The translations under genes and the position numbers were made by a program. A stretch of 64,000 nt of DNA from an uncultured Pseudomonas sp. (lineage in GTDB: Bacteria > Pseudomonadota > Gammaproteobacteria > Pseudomonadales > Pseudomonadaceae), in the NCBI GenBank assembly GCA_943912755.1, contig CALTWF010000005.1, positions 40,727 through 104,726 on the forward strand, written 5' to 3'. This document shows positions 8,437 through 18,537 of the stretch, piece after piece. The stretch's first letter is position 1; every line of letters begins with the position of its first letter. Below the pieces are notes generated by a model. The model had not been told where the DNA came from, searched no databases, and saw only the letters and a program-made list of their open reading frames with translations.

Positions 8437-9069
8437 ATGCGCAAACGACTCCGCACCACCCTGCCCCTGGCCATTGCCGCGCTGTACCACGCCGCCTTCG
8501 TCAATGCCGCCAGCGGCCTGACCGTTTGGGTATTTCCCCACGACGAGCTGGCCGACATTTCCAACGAGCAACTGCAACTGGACTATTTCGATTTCTGGCT
8601 GATCGAAATGCGCGAGATCACCGACCTGCCCGTGCACATCCGCTTCCAGCGCAACATCCCCGGGCTGACCGACCTGGATTACCGCCGCGACGATCCCTCC
8701 AAGAGTCTCGCCGCCTGGTCCGATGCCACCTGGACCTGGCGCCGGCAACAGAACGCCCCCGGCGGCATCATCGACAACAAGTACCTGCTGCTGACCCGCG
8801 AGCAACTGGACAGCACCGGCGAAACCCTGGGCCTGGCCCACCAGACCGGCCATGCGGCGATCGCCTCGATCCGGTCCTACGCCACACCCGGTCACGAACT
8901 GGGCCATACCCTCAGCGCCACCCACGAGGCGGCCCAGGTGAACTTCAATGGCTGGTTCTGCGAAACCTACATGTTTCCGACCCGCCTTAACGTGCGCTCG
9001 AACTGCTACCGCTATTCCGAGGAAAACCGCGCCAACATTGCCCGCTACCTCAAGCGCTCGGGGAACTGA
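8437..9069 (+). CDS. Secreted zincin-like metalloprotease domain protein
   Basis: A 210-residue protein with an N-terminal signal sequence (about 1-25, ending AFVNAA) and the extended zinc motif HELGHTLSATHE, with H153, H157 and H163 as ligands and E154 as base (HExxHxxxxxH, metzincin-like). The C-terminal part has two cysteines (WFCETYMFPT, RSNCYRYSEENR) that could form a disulfide. This predicts an exported zinc endopeptidase; its target is unknown. The ATG at 8437 has AAGGA upstream and precedes the signal peptide; the frame continues 36 codons further up without signal-like content. The 3' end overlaps the convergent LysR gene by 20 bp. Confidence 0.72.
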   Translation: MRKRLRTTLPLAIAALYHAAFVNAASGLTVWVFPHDELADISNEQLQLDYFDFWLIEMREITDLPVHIRFQRNIPGLTDLDYRRDDPSKSLAAWSDATWTWRRQQNAPGGIIDNKYLLLTREQLDSTGETLGLAHQTGHAAIASIRSYATPGHELGHTLSATHEAAQVNFNGWFCETYMFPTRLNVRSNCYRYSEENRANIARYLKRSGN

Positions 9070-9979
9070 CTGGTGCCTGCTCCTGCATGCCCGACTCCAG
9101 CTTGCGCCACAGCAGGCGCACATTGGCCTTGCGCACCAAGGCACACCGATAGAGGCGGATCTCCAGTGGCACATGCCACTGGGGACCGCCGCAGATCACC
9201 AGCTCGCCCCGCTCCAGCTCGGCCCGCGCCGACAACCGCGGCACCCAGGCGATCCCCAGGCCTTCCAGGGCCATGCTCTTCAGGCTGTCGGCCATGGCGG
9301 TCTCGTAGACCGTGGTAAAGCGCAGGTTGCGCTGGCGCAGCAGCAGGTTCACCGAACGCCCGAGGAACGCGCCGGCACTGTAGGCCAACAGCGGCACGCT
9401 GCCGTCGTTCTCCAGGTCGAACAGCGGCTTGCCGTCCGGGCCGGCGGCACATACCGGCAACATCTCGGTATGGCCCATATGCAGGGACGGGAAGATCTCC
9501 GCATCCATCTGCAACGCCGCATCCGGATCGTAGAACGCCAGCATCAGGTCGCAGCCCCCTTCGCGCAGGGCATGCACGGCATCGCCGACGTTGGTCGCCA
9601 CCAGCCGCGTGGCGATATTCAGGCCGTCGTTACGCAACTGGGCGATCCAGCGCGGGAAGAAGCCCAAGGCCAGGGAGTGGGCTGCGGCGACCTGGATGAC
9701 TTCACCCTGACCGCCCTCAAGATGATGCAAGTGGCGGAGAACTTCGCTCAATTGGTCGACAACGGTGCGGGCGGTCACCAGGAAGAGCTGGCCGGCGGCG
9801 GTCAGTTCGATGGGCGTTCGCGAGCGGTTGACCAGCGTCAGCCCGAGCGCTGCTTCGAGGCTGCGGATCCGCCGGCTGAAAGCCGGCTGGGTGACGAAAC
9901 GACGCTCGGCGGCCTGGGAAAAGCTGCGGGTGGCGGCCAGCGCACTGAAGTCTTCCAGCCATTTGCTTTCAAGGTTCAT
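9050..9979 (-). CDS. LysR-family regulator, HypT/YjiE-like
   Basis: A 309-residue LysR protein: winged HTH in residues 1-60 (ALAATRSFSQAAERRFVTQPAFSRRIRSLEAALG is the recognition segment) and a periplasmic-binding-protein-like effector domain after about 90. The N-terminal NLESKWLEDF and QPAFSRRIR resemble the E. coli hypochlorite sensor HypT (YjiE), but that assignment rests on recall. It starts at ATG 9979 with GGAGAGA upstream, divergent from aspA with a 182-bp gap, so it may control aspA or itself. The last 20 bp overlap the metalloprotease gene. Confidence 0.85.
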   Translation of the reverse strand: MNLESKWLEDFSALAATRSFSQAAERRFVTQPAFSRRIRSLEAALGLTLVNRSRTPIELTAAGQLFLVTARTVVDQLSEVLRHLHHLEGGQGEVIQVAAAHSLALGFFPRWIAQLRNDGLNIATRLVATNVGDAVHALREGGCDLMLAFYDPDAALQMDAEIFPSLHMGHTEMLPVCAAGPDGKPLFDLENDGSVPLLAYSAGAFLGRSVNLLLRQRNLRFTTVYETAMADSLKSMALEGLGIAWVPRLSARAELERGELVICGGPQWHVPLEIRLYRCALVRKANVRLLWRKLESGMQEQAPVSSPSA

Positions 9980-10161
9980 GGAAATCTCTCCGAAAGCATG
10001 CACCAAAATGGAACACGCTCGATGTCTGCAAAACGTCACATGGGGCGTTATACCGTTTGTGCATAGGTTAGCGTGCAACAGCATTGGCCGCCAAAGGGCT
10101 TGCGCCCCTAGGATTGGCGCCATTCCGGCATGTGCCGGGTTAATTCGAGATGATACTCATC

Positions 10162-11586
10162 ATGTCCGCTGCTGCATCGTTCCGCATTGAAAAAGACCTG
10201 CTTGGCACCCTGGAAGTCCCTGCCGACGCCTACTACGGCATCCAGACCCTGCGTGCTGCCAACAACTTCCATCTGTCCGGTGTTCCGCTGTCGCACTACC
10301 CGAAGCTGGTCGTGGCCCTGGCCATGGTCAAGCAGGCCGCTGCCGACGCCAACCGTGAGCTGGGTCACCTGAGCGATGCCAAGCATGCCGCCATCAGCGA
10401 GGCCTGCGCCCGCCTGATCCGTGGCGACTACCACGAGCAGTTCGTGGTGGACATGATTCAAGGCGGTGCTGGTACCTCTACCAACATGAACGCCAACGAA
10501 GTGATCGCCAACATCGCCCTGGAAGCCATGGGCCATGAGAAAGGCGAGTACAAGTACCTGCACCCGAACAACGACGTGAACATGGCGCAGTCGACCAACG
10601 ACGCCTACCCGACCGCGATCCGCCTGGGTCTGCTGCTGGGTCACGACGCACTGCTGGCCAGCCTCGACAGCCTGATCCAGGCCTTCGCTGCCAAGGGTGA
10701 AGAATTCAACCACGTACTGAAGATGGGCCGTACCCAGCTGCAGGACGCGGTACCGATGACCCTGGGCCAGGAATTCCGCGCCTTCGCCACCACCCTGACC
10801 GAAGACCTGAACCGCCTGCGCACCCTGGCTCCGGAAGTGCTGACCGAAGTGAACCTGGGCGGTACCGCCATCGGTACCGGCATCAACGCCGACCCGGGCT
10901 ACCAGGCCCTGGCCGTACAACGCCTGGCCACCATCAGCGGCCAGCCGCTGGTACCGGCTGCCGACCTGATCGAAGCCACCTCCGACATGGGCGCCTTCGT
11001 CCTGTTCTCCGGCATGCTCAAGCGTACTGCGGTCAAGCTGTCGAAGATCTGCAACGACCTGCGCCTGCTGTCCAGCGGCCCGCGCACCGGCATCAACGAG
11101 ATCAACCTGCCAGCACGTCAGCCGGGCAGCTCGATCATGCCAGGCAAGGTCAACCCGGTTATCCCGGAAGCCGTCAACCAGGTGGCCTTCGCCATCATGG
11201 GCAACGACCTGGCCCTGACCGTCGCCGCCGAAGGTGGCCAGCTGCAGCTGAACGTGATGGAGCCGCTGATCGCCTACAAGATCTTCGACTCGATCCGCCT
11301 GCTGCAACGCGCCATGGACATGCTGCGCGAGCACTGCATCGTCGGCATCACCGCCAACGAACAGCGCTGCCGTGAACTGGTCGAGCACTCGATCGGCCTG
11401 GTCACCGCCCTGAACCCGTACATCGGCTACGAAAACGCCACCCGTATCGCCCGCGTTGCCCTGGAAACCGGCCGCGGCGTACTGGAACTGGTGCGTGAAG
11501 AACAGCTGCTCGACGAAGCGATGCTCAACGACATCCTGCGTCCGGAAAACATGATCGCTCCGCGCCTGGTTCCGCTGAAGGCGTAA
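10162..11586 (+). CDS. aspA: Aspartate ammonia-lyase
   Basis: A 474-residue member of the fumarase/aspartase superfamily with the signature GSSIMPGKVNP (about 323-333), the flexible catalytic SS loop. Other conserved blocks are GGAGTSTNMNANEVIAN and TGINEINLPARQPG. It deaminates L-aspartate to fumarate and ammonia in the cytoplasm. An in-frame ATG at 10150 would add four residues; neither start has a strong ribosome site. It is followed by an intrinsic terminator and then an L-asparaginase gene, which together give a route from asparagine to the TCA cycle. Confidence 0.95.
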   Translation: MSAAASFRIEKDLLGTLEVPADAYYGIQTLRAANNFHLSGVPLSHYPKLVVALAMVKQAAADANRELGHLSDAKHAAISEACARLIRGDYHEQFVVDMIQGGAGTSTNMNANEVIANIALEAMGHEKGEYKYLHPNNDVNMAQSTNDAYPTAIRLGLLLGHDALLASLDSLIQAFAAKGEEFNHVLKMGRTQLQDAVPMTLGQEFRAFATTLTEDLNRLRTLAPEVLTEVNLGGTAIGTGINADPGYQALAVQRLATISGQPLVPAADLIEATSDMGAFVLFSGMLKRTAVKLSKICNDLRLLSSGPRTGINEINLPARQPGSSIMPGKVNPVIPEAVNQVAFAIMGNDLALTVAAEGGQLQLNVMEPLIAYKIFDSIRLLQRAMDMLREHCIVGITANEQRCRELVEHSIGLVTALNPYIGYENATRIARVALETGRGVLELVREEQLLDEAMLNDILRPENMIAPRLVPLKA

Positions 11587-11640
11587 CCCCGCGCAACAAC
11601 CGTCTCACCAGGTCGAGGGACTAGACACCTCTCACCTTTG

Positions 11641-11674
11641 AGGGCCCAGGGCTTAAACCCCGGGCCCTTTTTTT
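11641..11674 (+). terminator. aspA: Intrinsic terminator after aspA
   Basis: GGGCCC (11642-11647) pairs with GGGCCC (11662-11667), continued by GGG/CCC after one mismatch around a 6-base loop, then a run of seven T. It lies 55 bases past the aspA stop and is a textbook rho-independent terminator. Confidence 0.9.
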
Positions 11675-11765
11675 ATGCCTGCCGTTCAGCGTCCCGCCTG
11701 ACAGATCCGCACCGGATGTCGTAGTGTTCCCGGCTTCGAACAAGATCGACCATGGAGAATGGCGC

Positions 11766-12749
11766 ATGAATCCGGCGTCCCCACGACCCGCCCGCAGCAT
11801 CATGGTGCTGTACACCGGCGGCACCATCGGCATGCAGGCCAGTGCCAACGGCCTGGCCCCCGCTTCCGGCTTCGAGCAGCGCATGCGCGCGGAGTTATCC
11901 ACACGCAGCGACCTGGCGCCGTGGCGCTTTCTCGAAATGACCCCGCTGATCGACAGCGCCAACATGACCCCGGCGTACTGGCTGCGCCTGCGCGCGGCGA
12001 TCGTCGATGCCGTGGACGCCGGTTGCGATGCGGTGCTGGTGCTGCATGGCACCGACACCCTGGCCTATAGTGCGGCGGCCATGAGCTTCCAGTTGCTCGG
12101 CTTGCCGGCGCCGGTGCTGTTCACCGGCTCGATGCTGCCGGCGGGCGCAGAACACAGCGATGCCTGGGAAAACCTCGGCGGCGCCCTGCAAGCCCTCACC
12201 GCCGGTCAGCCGGCCGAGGTGCAGTTGTACTTCCACGGCCAGTTGCTGCCACCCCGGCGCACTGCCAAGGTGCGCAGCTTCGGCCGCAATCCCTTCGTTG
12301 CACTGCAGCGCAGTGCCCTGCCGGCCAACGCCTCTCCACTACCCGCCGCACTGGACTATCGCCAGCCGCAGCAGCCTGTGGATATCGCCGTGCTGCCCCT
12401 GGTCCCGGGTATTTCCGCCGACCTCCTGCGCGCAGTTATCCACAGCGGCGCCCAGGGCCTGATCCTCGAATGCTTCGGCAGCGGTACCGGCCCAAGCGAC
12501 GACCCGGACTTTATCCACGCCCTCGAACAGGCCCATTCCCGCGACCTGGTGGTGGTGGCGATCACCCAGTGCCACGAAGGCGGCGTCGAGTTCGATATCT
12601 ACGAGGCCGGCAGCCGCTTGCGCCAGACCGGCGTGGTTTCCGCTGGCGGCATGACCCGCGAAGCGGCCTTCGGCAAATTGCAGTGGCTGCTCGGCAGCGG
12701 CCTGGCAGTCGAGGACGTGCGCCGCCTGATCGAACTGGAACTGGTCTGA
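11766..12749 (+). CDS. ansA: L-asparaginase, type I-like
   Basis: A 327-residue asparaginase with the two catalytic signatures: YTGGTIGM (16-23, nucleophile Thr) and HGTDTLAYSAA (from about 95, Thr-Asp pair). No signal peptide precedes the first motif, so it should be cytoplasmic like type I enzymes. It hydrolyses asparagine to aspartate and ammonia, feeding AspA encoded just upstream but behind a terminator, so its own promoter is expected. The ATG at 11766 has GGAGAA nearby. The coding sequence contains two exact DnaA-box 9-mers (11895-11903, 12436-12444). Confidence 0.9.
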   Translation: MNPASPRPARSIMVLYTGGTIGMQASANGLAPASGFEQRMRAELSTRSDLAPWRFLEMTPLIDSANMTPAYWLRLRAAIVDAVDAGCDAVLVLHGTDTLAYSAAAMSFQLLGLPAPVLFTGSMLPAGAEHSDAWENLGGALQALTAGQPAEVQLYFHGQLLPPRRTAKVRSFGRNPFVALQRSALPANASPLPAALDYRQPQQPVDIAVLPLVPGISADLLRAVIHSGAQGLILECFGSGTGPSDDPDFIHALEQAHSRDLVVVAITQCHEGGVEFDIYEAGSRLRQTGVVSAGGMTREAAFGKLQWLLGSGLAVEDVRRLIELELV

Positions 12750-12801
12750 AGGCATGCAATTTGCTCGTTTTGCGCACAGTCCTTCAGCCCGGTAACCGAG
12801 C

Positions 12802-13779
12802 ATGCTGCATTCGCACCTGACCACCCTGCACGCGGTCTCGCTGGTTCTGCAGACCTTCCGCGACGAAGCCTTGCTCCAGGGCAGCGGCATCAGTGCGGCC
12901 GACCTTGGCCGCGCCGACTCGCGCATCACCACCCGCCAGGAAATGCTGGTCTGCGCCAATGCCGTGGCCCGGCGCCGGGATATCGGCCTGGAACTGGGGC
13001 GGCGCATGCATGTGTCGTCCTACGGCATGCTCGGCTATGCCCTGCTGTCGAGTGCCACTTTGGGTGACGCCCTGCGCCTGGCGCTGCGCTACCCCGCGCT
13101 GCTGGGAACACTTTTCCGCCTGCGCCTGGTCGAGGACGGCGAGTGCATCTGGTTCAGCGCCAGCGATTACCGCGAGGAACCGGCGCTAGCGGCGTTCAAT
13201 GCGGAGTTCTGCCTGGTTTCGCTGAAGGTCATCTGCGATGACCTGCTCGGGCAGCCACTGCCGCTGCTGGGCGCGCGTTTCTCCCACGGCGAGCCGGACT
13301 ACCGCCAGCAATACGCCGAAACCTTCACCTGTGCGTTGCAGTTCGACGCCCAGGACAACGCCTTCGCCTTTGACCGTGCCTGGCTGGAGCAGCCGCTGCC
13401 GCTGGCCGACCAGGTGACCCACGGGACCATGGCCGAGCGCTGCCGGCAACTGAACCTGGAATTCACCGGGCGCCAGGCCTGGCTCGGGCGAGTCCGCCAG
13501 TTGCTCGCCGATCAGCTGGCCACGCCACCGGGGCTGGAAGGGCTGGCGCGGCAGATGAACTGTTCGTCGCGCACCCTGCGCCGGCACCTCGGCGAGATGG
13601 GCAGCAGCTACCAGCAATTGCTCGACGAGCTACGCTTCGAGCGGGCCAAGCAGTTGCTGAGCGAGGGGCAGATGCCGATCTACCGGATCGCCGAAGTGCT
13701 CGGATTCAGCGAAACCGCGAGTTTCAGGCATGCGTTCATGCGCTGGAGTGGGGTAGCCCCGAGCCATTTCAGGGCCTGA
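12802..13779 (+). CDS. AraC-family regulator with N-terminal Arabinose_bd-type domain
   Basis: A 325-residue regulator: an N-terminal sensing domain (about 15-200) of the type shared by OruR/ArgR-like and virulence AraC proteins, and a C-terminal AraC double HTH (about 225-325; LARQMNCSSRTLRRHL and IAEVLGFSETASFRHAFMRW are the two recognition regions). The inducer is not predictable. It lies 52 bp downstream of the asparaginase gene on the same strand and could be co-transcribed with it. A REP doublet follows its stop. Confidence 0.87.
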   Translation: MLHSHLTTLHAVSLVLQTFRDEALLQGSGISAADLGRADSRITTRQEMLVCANAVARRRDIGLELGRRMHVSSYGMLGYALLSSATLGDALRLALRYPALLGTLFRLRLVEDGECIWFSASDYREEPALAAFNAEFCLVSLKVICDDLLGQPLPLLGARFSHGEPDYRQQYAETFTCALQFDAQDNAFAFDRAWLEQPLPLADQVTHGTMAERCRQLNLEFTGRQAWLGRVRQLLADQLATPPGLEGLARQMNCSSRTLRRHLGEMGSSYQQLLDELRFERAKQLLSEGQMPIYRIAEVLGFSETASFRHAFMRWSGVAPSHFRA

Positions 13780-13784
13780 ACGGG

Positions 13785-13880
13785 CCTCATCGCTGGCAAG
13801 CCAGCACCCACAAGGGCCACGGTGCATGCAATCCCTGTGGGAGCTGGCTTGTCGGACCGCCGCACCGCAGCGATTGAGGA
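13785..13880. repeat. REP doublet
   Basis: Two REP units in opposite orientation: CCTCATCGCTGGCAAGCCAG followed by cacccacaa, and TGTGGGAGCTGGCTTGTCGG running into a GCAGCGATTGAGG end. The same units recur at 16156-16251, 22337-22375, 41667-41702 and 52895-52971, always between genes. No REP-associated transposase gene is in the window. Confidence 0.85.
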
Positions 13881-13988
13881 CACCACCCTTGGCCATATCG
13901 ATCCCCTTTTGGCCATTTGCGCCGTTCTGCCGCACCGCTTTGCCCCGCAACATCGGGGAAAAAACGCCAGTGCTCCGGAGAACAACAA

Positions 13989-15031
<1,043 letters not shown>

Positions 15032-15035
<4 letters not shown>

Positions 15036-16135
15036 CCCGACTCAAGCGCCTGCTCGCCCCCCTGCTGTGCACCACCCTGCTCGCCGGCAGCCTCCAGGCC
15101 GTCGCCGAACAACGCACCCTGCGGGTCTACAACTGGTTCGACTACATCACCCCGCAGACCCTCACCGACTTCCAGAAGGACGGCCAGGTCAAGCTGGTCT
15201 ACGACATCTTCGACACCAACGAGGCGCTGGAGGCCAAGCTGCTCACCGGCAACTCCGGCTATGACGTGGTGGTGCCGTCCAACGTGTTCCTCGCCAAGCA
15301 GATCGAAGCCGGGGTATTCCAGCCGCTGGACCGCAGCAAGCTGCCGAACTGGCAGCACCTCGACCCAGCGCTGATGAAGCTGATCGAGGCCAACGACCCG
15401 GGTAACAAGTTCGCCGTGCCGTACATGTATGGCACCGTGCTGATCGGCTTCAACCCGGCCAAGGTCAAGGCGGTGCTGGGCGATAACGCGCCGGTGGACA
15501 GCTGGGACTTGATCTTCAAGGAAGAGAACATCGCCAAGCTCAAGCAATGCGGCGTGGCGCTGCTCGATTCGCCGTCGGAGATCATGCCGCTGGCCCTGCA
15601 GTACCTCGGCCTGCCGCCGAACAGCAGCAAGCCGGCGGACTACAAGAAAGCCGAAGAGCTGATGCTGAAGATCCGCCCGCACATCACCTACTTCCACTCA
15701 TCGAAGTACATGGCGGACATCGCCAACGGCGACATCTGCGTGGCGGTGGGCTATTCCGGCAGTTTCTCGCAGGCCGCCAACCGCGCGATCGAGGCGAAGA
15801 ACGGCGTGGTGGTGGACATGCGCCTGCCCAAGGAAGGCGCGCCGATCTGGTTCGACATGCTGGCGATTCCGAAAGGCGCGGCGAATCCCGAGGATGCCCA
15901 TGCCTTCATCAACTACCTGCTGCAACCCAAGGTGATCGCACCGATCAGCGATTTCGTCGGCTACCCGAACCCGAACAAGGACGCCACCGACCTGGTCGCC
16001 CCGGCGATCCGCAACAACCCCAACCTGTACCCGACGGCAGAGGCGATGACCAAGCTGTATACCTTGCAGCCTCTGGATCGCGATGCGGAAAGGGCGCGGA
16101 CCCGGGCCTGGACCAAGATCAAGGCGGGGACCTGA
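15032..16135 (+). CDS. Polyamine ABC transporter periplasmic binding protein (PotF/SpuD-like)
   Basis: A 367-residue protein with a signal peptide (about 1-25, LLAGSLQAVAEQ) and the PotD/PotF pattern: TLRVYNWFDYITPQTL at the mature start, VYDIFDTNEALEAKLLTGNSGYDVVVPS, and PYMYGTVLIGFNP. These bind putrescine, spermidine or acetylated polyamines in the periplasm and deliver them to an ABC permease. No permease or ATPase genes follow, so it must use a transporter encoded elsewhere or act as a sensor. The ATG overlaps the stop of the acetylpolyamine amidohydrolase gene by 4 bp. Confidence 0.9.
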
Positions 16136-16155
16136 ATCTTCGTTGTTGCTGATGG

Positions 16156-16251
16156 CCTCATCGCTGCGGTTCGGCGGTCCGACAAGCCAGCTCCCACAAG
16201 GTCCGTGCACACCTCAAGACCCTGTGGGAGCCGGCATTGCCGGCGATTGGC
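16156..16251. repeat. REP doublet between convergent genes
   Basis: CCTCATCGCTGCGGTTCGGC...CAAGCCAGCTCCCACAAG and, in the opposite sense, CCTGTGGGAGCCGGCATTGC...GCGATTGG. It fills the gap between the polyamine-binding protein gene and the convergent MocR gene and may act as their terminator. Confidence 0.85.
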
Positions 16252-16271
16252 CCGAAAGGGCAACACATGGT

Positions 16272-17801
16272 TCAGCTCTTCCATGCCTTCCTGAGTTTGC
16301 CCAAGGCCTCGGCAATCCCCGCCTCCCCCACCGCCGCAAACCCCAGCACCAGCCCCGCCTTCTTATCCACAGCCGCCGGCGTATCCGGCAACCAGTAATC
16401 CCCCAACCCGTTCAGCTCGACCCCTACTTCCAGAGCCTTCTCCACCAACCAGCGCTCCCGCGCGAAGTTATCCACATCCACTTTGACATGCAGCCCGGCG
16501 ACCATCTCGGGCAATTCACCCACCCCGGGGATATCCACAGGCCAGCCCGCCATCAACGCATTGCGCCGGCTCAGCGCGGCGCGGCGCATACGGCGGATAT
16601 GCCGCTGGAAGTGCCCCTGGGCCATGAATTGCGCCATCACCGTCTGGGTGCCCACCTCCGAATGCCGCACCATCAGCGCACGGCCGCGGGAAAACGGCTC
16701 CACCAGTTGCTTGGGCAGTACCAGGTAGCCCAGGCGCAACGCCGGGAACGCCACCTTGCTGAAAGTGCCGACGTACAGCACCCGGCCATTGCGGTCCAGC
16801 GCCGCCAAAGGTGCCAGCGGCGCGCCGCTGTAGCGGTACTCGCCGTCGTAATCGTCCTCGACGATCCAACCACCGCTGCGTTCGGCCCAGGCCAGCAGTT
16901 CCAGGCGCCGAGCCAGGCTCATCACCACGCCGGTCGGGTACTGGTGCGATGGCGTGACATAGGCCATGCGGCAATCCGGCAACGCCGCCAGCGCCGTGCA
17001 GTCCAGCCCGTCGCTGTCCACCGCCACGCCATGCACGGTCGCCCCGGTGACGCCGAAGGCACAACCGGCCGCGCGATACCCGGGGTTTTCCACAGCCACG
17101 CCGACGCCAGGCTCCAGCAGCAACTGTGCACAAAGGCTGATGGCCTGCTGTGCGCCGGTGGTGATCACAATTTGTTCAGCCGTGCAGGAAAGCCCCCGCG
17201 AACGGCGCAAGTAGGCGGCGATAAGTTCACGTAGCAAGGGTTCCCCGGCCGGATCGCCATAACCGAGCAGTGCCGCCTGCGGATTTCTCCAGAAACCCGC
17301 CTGCAGCTTGGCCCAGACCTCGAACGGGAACAGATCGAAAGCCGGTACGCCGACGCGAAAGGCCCGCGGTGGACCGCTTCTTGGCGTAGGCAAATGGTGG
17401 TTTTCCAGCCGAAAAAGCGGGGTCGTGTGGATAACCGAACTGGATGAATCCCCAGTATTTTCTGGCAAAAATGTGGATAAACCTGTTGATAAACCCCCGG
17501 ATAACCCTGTGGATACTTTTGTGGATAGTTTCGGTAGCTGGCTTACATAGGTGCCGTCACCCACCCGGCTTTCGATGAAGCCCTCGGCGTAGAGCTGGTC
17601 GTACGCCCGCACTACGCTATTGCGCGACAAACCGAGGATGGCGGCCATGTCCCGGCTCGCCGGCAGCCGTGTGCCGCTACCGAGACGCCCATCCAGCACC
17701 CGTACGCGCAGGGCCTGGTACAGCTGGCGGGTCAGGCCCTGACGGCGGTCGAGGACGATGCCGGAGGGATCGAAAGGCAGGGAAACGGAAGGCTCGACCA
17801 T
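16272..17801 (-). CDS. MocR/PdxR-family regulator (GntR HTH fused to aminotransferase fold)
   Basis: A 509-residue chimera: a GntR winged helix (about 15-85; LPASRDMAAILGLSRNSVVRAYDQL), a linker (about 88-125), and a class I PLP-aminotransferase domain (about 145-505) with PGYRAAGCAFG, VEDDYDGEYRY and the PLP lysine in GTFSKVAFPALRLGY (about 349). The family binds PLP or an amino-acid/PLP adduct and controls PLP or amine metabolism genes. It is divergent from the PaiB-GNAT operon over 93 bp, the likely target. The linker is odd: it is a degenerate LST-G/K repeat encoded by a run of DnaA-box-like 9-mers. The first linker residues (KLSTKVSTGL) would be disordered. Confidence 0.87.
   Translation of the reverse strand: MVEPSVSLPFDPSGIVLDRRQGLTRQLYQALRVRVLDGRLGSGTRLPASRDMAAILGLSRNSVVRAYDQLYAEGFIESRVGDGTYVSQLPKLSTKVSTGLSGGLSTGLSTFLPENTGDSSSSVIHTTPLFRLENHHLPTPRSGPPRAFRVGVPAFDLFPFEVWAKLQAGFWRNPQAALLGYGDPAGEPLLRELIAAYLRRSRGLSCTAEQIVITTGAQQAISLCAQLLLEPGVGVAVENPGYRAAGCAFGVTGATVHGVAVDSDGLDCTALAALPDCRMAYVTPSHQYPTGVVMSLARRLELLAWAERSGGWIVEDDYDGEYRYSGAPLAPLAALDRNGRVLYVGTFSKVAFPALRLGYLVLPKQLVEPFSRGRALMVRHSEVGTQTVMAQFMAQGHFQRHIRRMRRAALSRRNALMAGWPVDIPGVGELPEMVAGLHVKVDVDNFARERWLVEKALEVGVELNGLGDYWLPDTPAAVDKKAGLVLGFAAVGEAGIAEALGKLRKAWKS
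17426..17528 (-). repeat. Array of DnaA-box-like 9-mers inside the MocR gene
   Basis: Reading the minus strand: CTATCCACA (17528-17520), GTATCCACA (17516-17508), a degenerate TTATCCGGG, TTATCAACA (17492-17484), exact TTATCCACA (17480-17472) and exact TTATCCACA (17434-17426). The first units recur every 12 bp and each encodes Leu/Val-Ser-Thr of the linker. This could bind DnaA, or be chance expansion of a codon repeat. Confidence 0.6.
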
Positions 17802-17894
17802 GGCGATTGGACCCAGAAAATTGGCCTGAAATGGCTCTTACACTGAACCAATAGCCTGCCTAGGATGAGGCCACTCGCCAAGGAAAAATTTGCC
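17802..17894. promoter_or_regulatory. Divergent promoter region, MocR / paiB
   Basis: The 93-bp gap holds both promoters. It carries ATTGGACC (17806-17813), ATTGGCC (17820-17826, 14 bp further) and an inverted CCAAT (17848-17852). MocR regulators often use direct repeats near their divergent target promoter, so these are candidate sites; this is inference. Confidence 0.4.
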
Positions 17895-18524
17895 ATGTAC
17901 ACGCCCCGCGCCTTCAGAGACGACGACCTGCAGAGCCTGCATGACCATATCGGCAATACCCGCCTGGCCGTACTGGTGACTCACGGGGAACAAGGCCTGC
18001 AAGCCACCCATGTGCCGCTGCTGCTGGATCCGCAGGTAGGCGCCAAGGGCACCCTCTACGGCCATCTGGCCCGGGGCAACAAGCAATGGCGCGACCTGGA
18101 AAGCGGCGCCGAGGTGCTGGTGGTGTGCCCTGGCGCAGATGCCTATGTCAGCCCGGGCTTCTACCCGAGCAAGGCGGACGACCCGCGCACCGTGCCGACC
18201 TGGAACTACGTCGCCGTGCACGCCTGGGGGGTGCCGCAGGTTATCCACAGCGCCGCGCCCCTGCTGGACATCGTCCGCCGCCTCAGCGACCGCCACGAGC
18301 AGGGCCGCGAGCGCCCCTGGTCGGTGGACGAGGCCCCGGCGGACTACCTTGACGGCATGCTCAAGGCCATCGTCGGCTTCGCAATCCCCATCGAGCGCCT
18401 GCAATGCAACCGCAAGCTGAGCCAGAACCGCTCGGCCATCGACCACGAAGGCGTGCGCAGCGGCCTGGCCGCCAGCGCCGACCCGCGGGACAACCACCTC
18501 GCTGCGCTGATGCAGCAACCCTGA
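17895..18524 (+). CDS. PaiB-like FMN-binding transcriptional regulator
   Basis: A 209-residue protein of the PaiB family: MYTPRAFRDDD at the start, LYGHLARGNKQW, CPGADAYVSPGFYPSK and VPTWNYVAVHAWG are hallmark segments of its FMN-binding split-barrel. In Bacillus subtilis PaiB is paired with the polyamine acetyltransferase PaiA. Here it heads an operon with two GNAT acetyltransferases (gaps of 13 and 14 bp) and is divergent from a MocR regulator. The ATG at 17895 with AAGGAAA upstream is preferred over a start 10 codons earlier. Whether it binds DNA or is an oxidoreductase is unsettled for the family. Confidence 0.86.
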   Translation: MYTPRAFRDDDLQSLHDHIGNTRLAVLVTHGEQGLQATHVPLLLDPQVGAKGTLYGHLARGNKQWRDLESGAEVLVVCPGADAYVSPGFYPSKADDPRTVPTWNYVAVHAWGVPQVIHSAAPLLDIVRRLSDRHEQGRERPWSVDEAPADYLDGMLKAIVGFAIPIERLQCNRKLSQNRSAIDHEGVRSGLAASADPRDNHLAALMQQP

Positions 18525-18537
18525 AGGAACGCGCCAC

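Noticed and set aside
17426..17528. The DnaA-box cluster as the chromosomal origin
   Set aside because: It lies inside a coding sequence, with no AT-rich unwinding element and no dnaA, dnaN or rpmH nearby.
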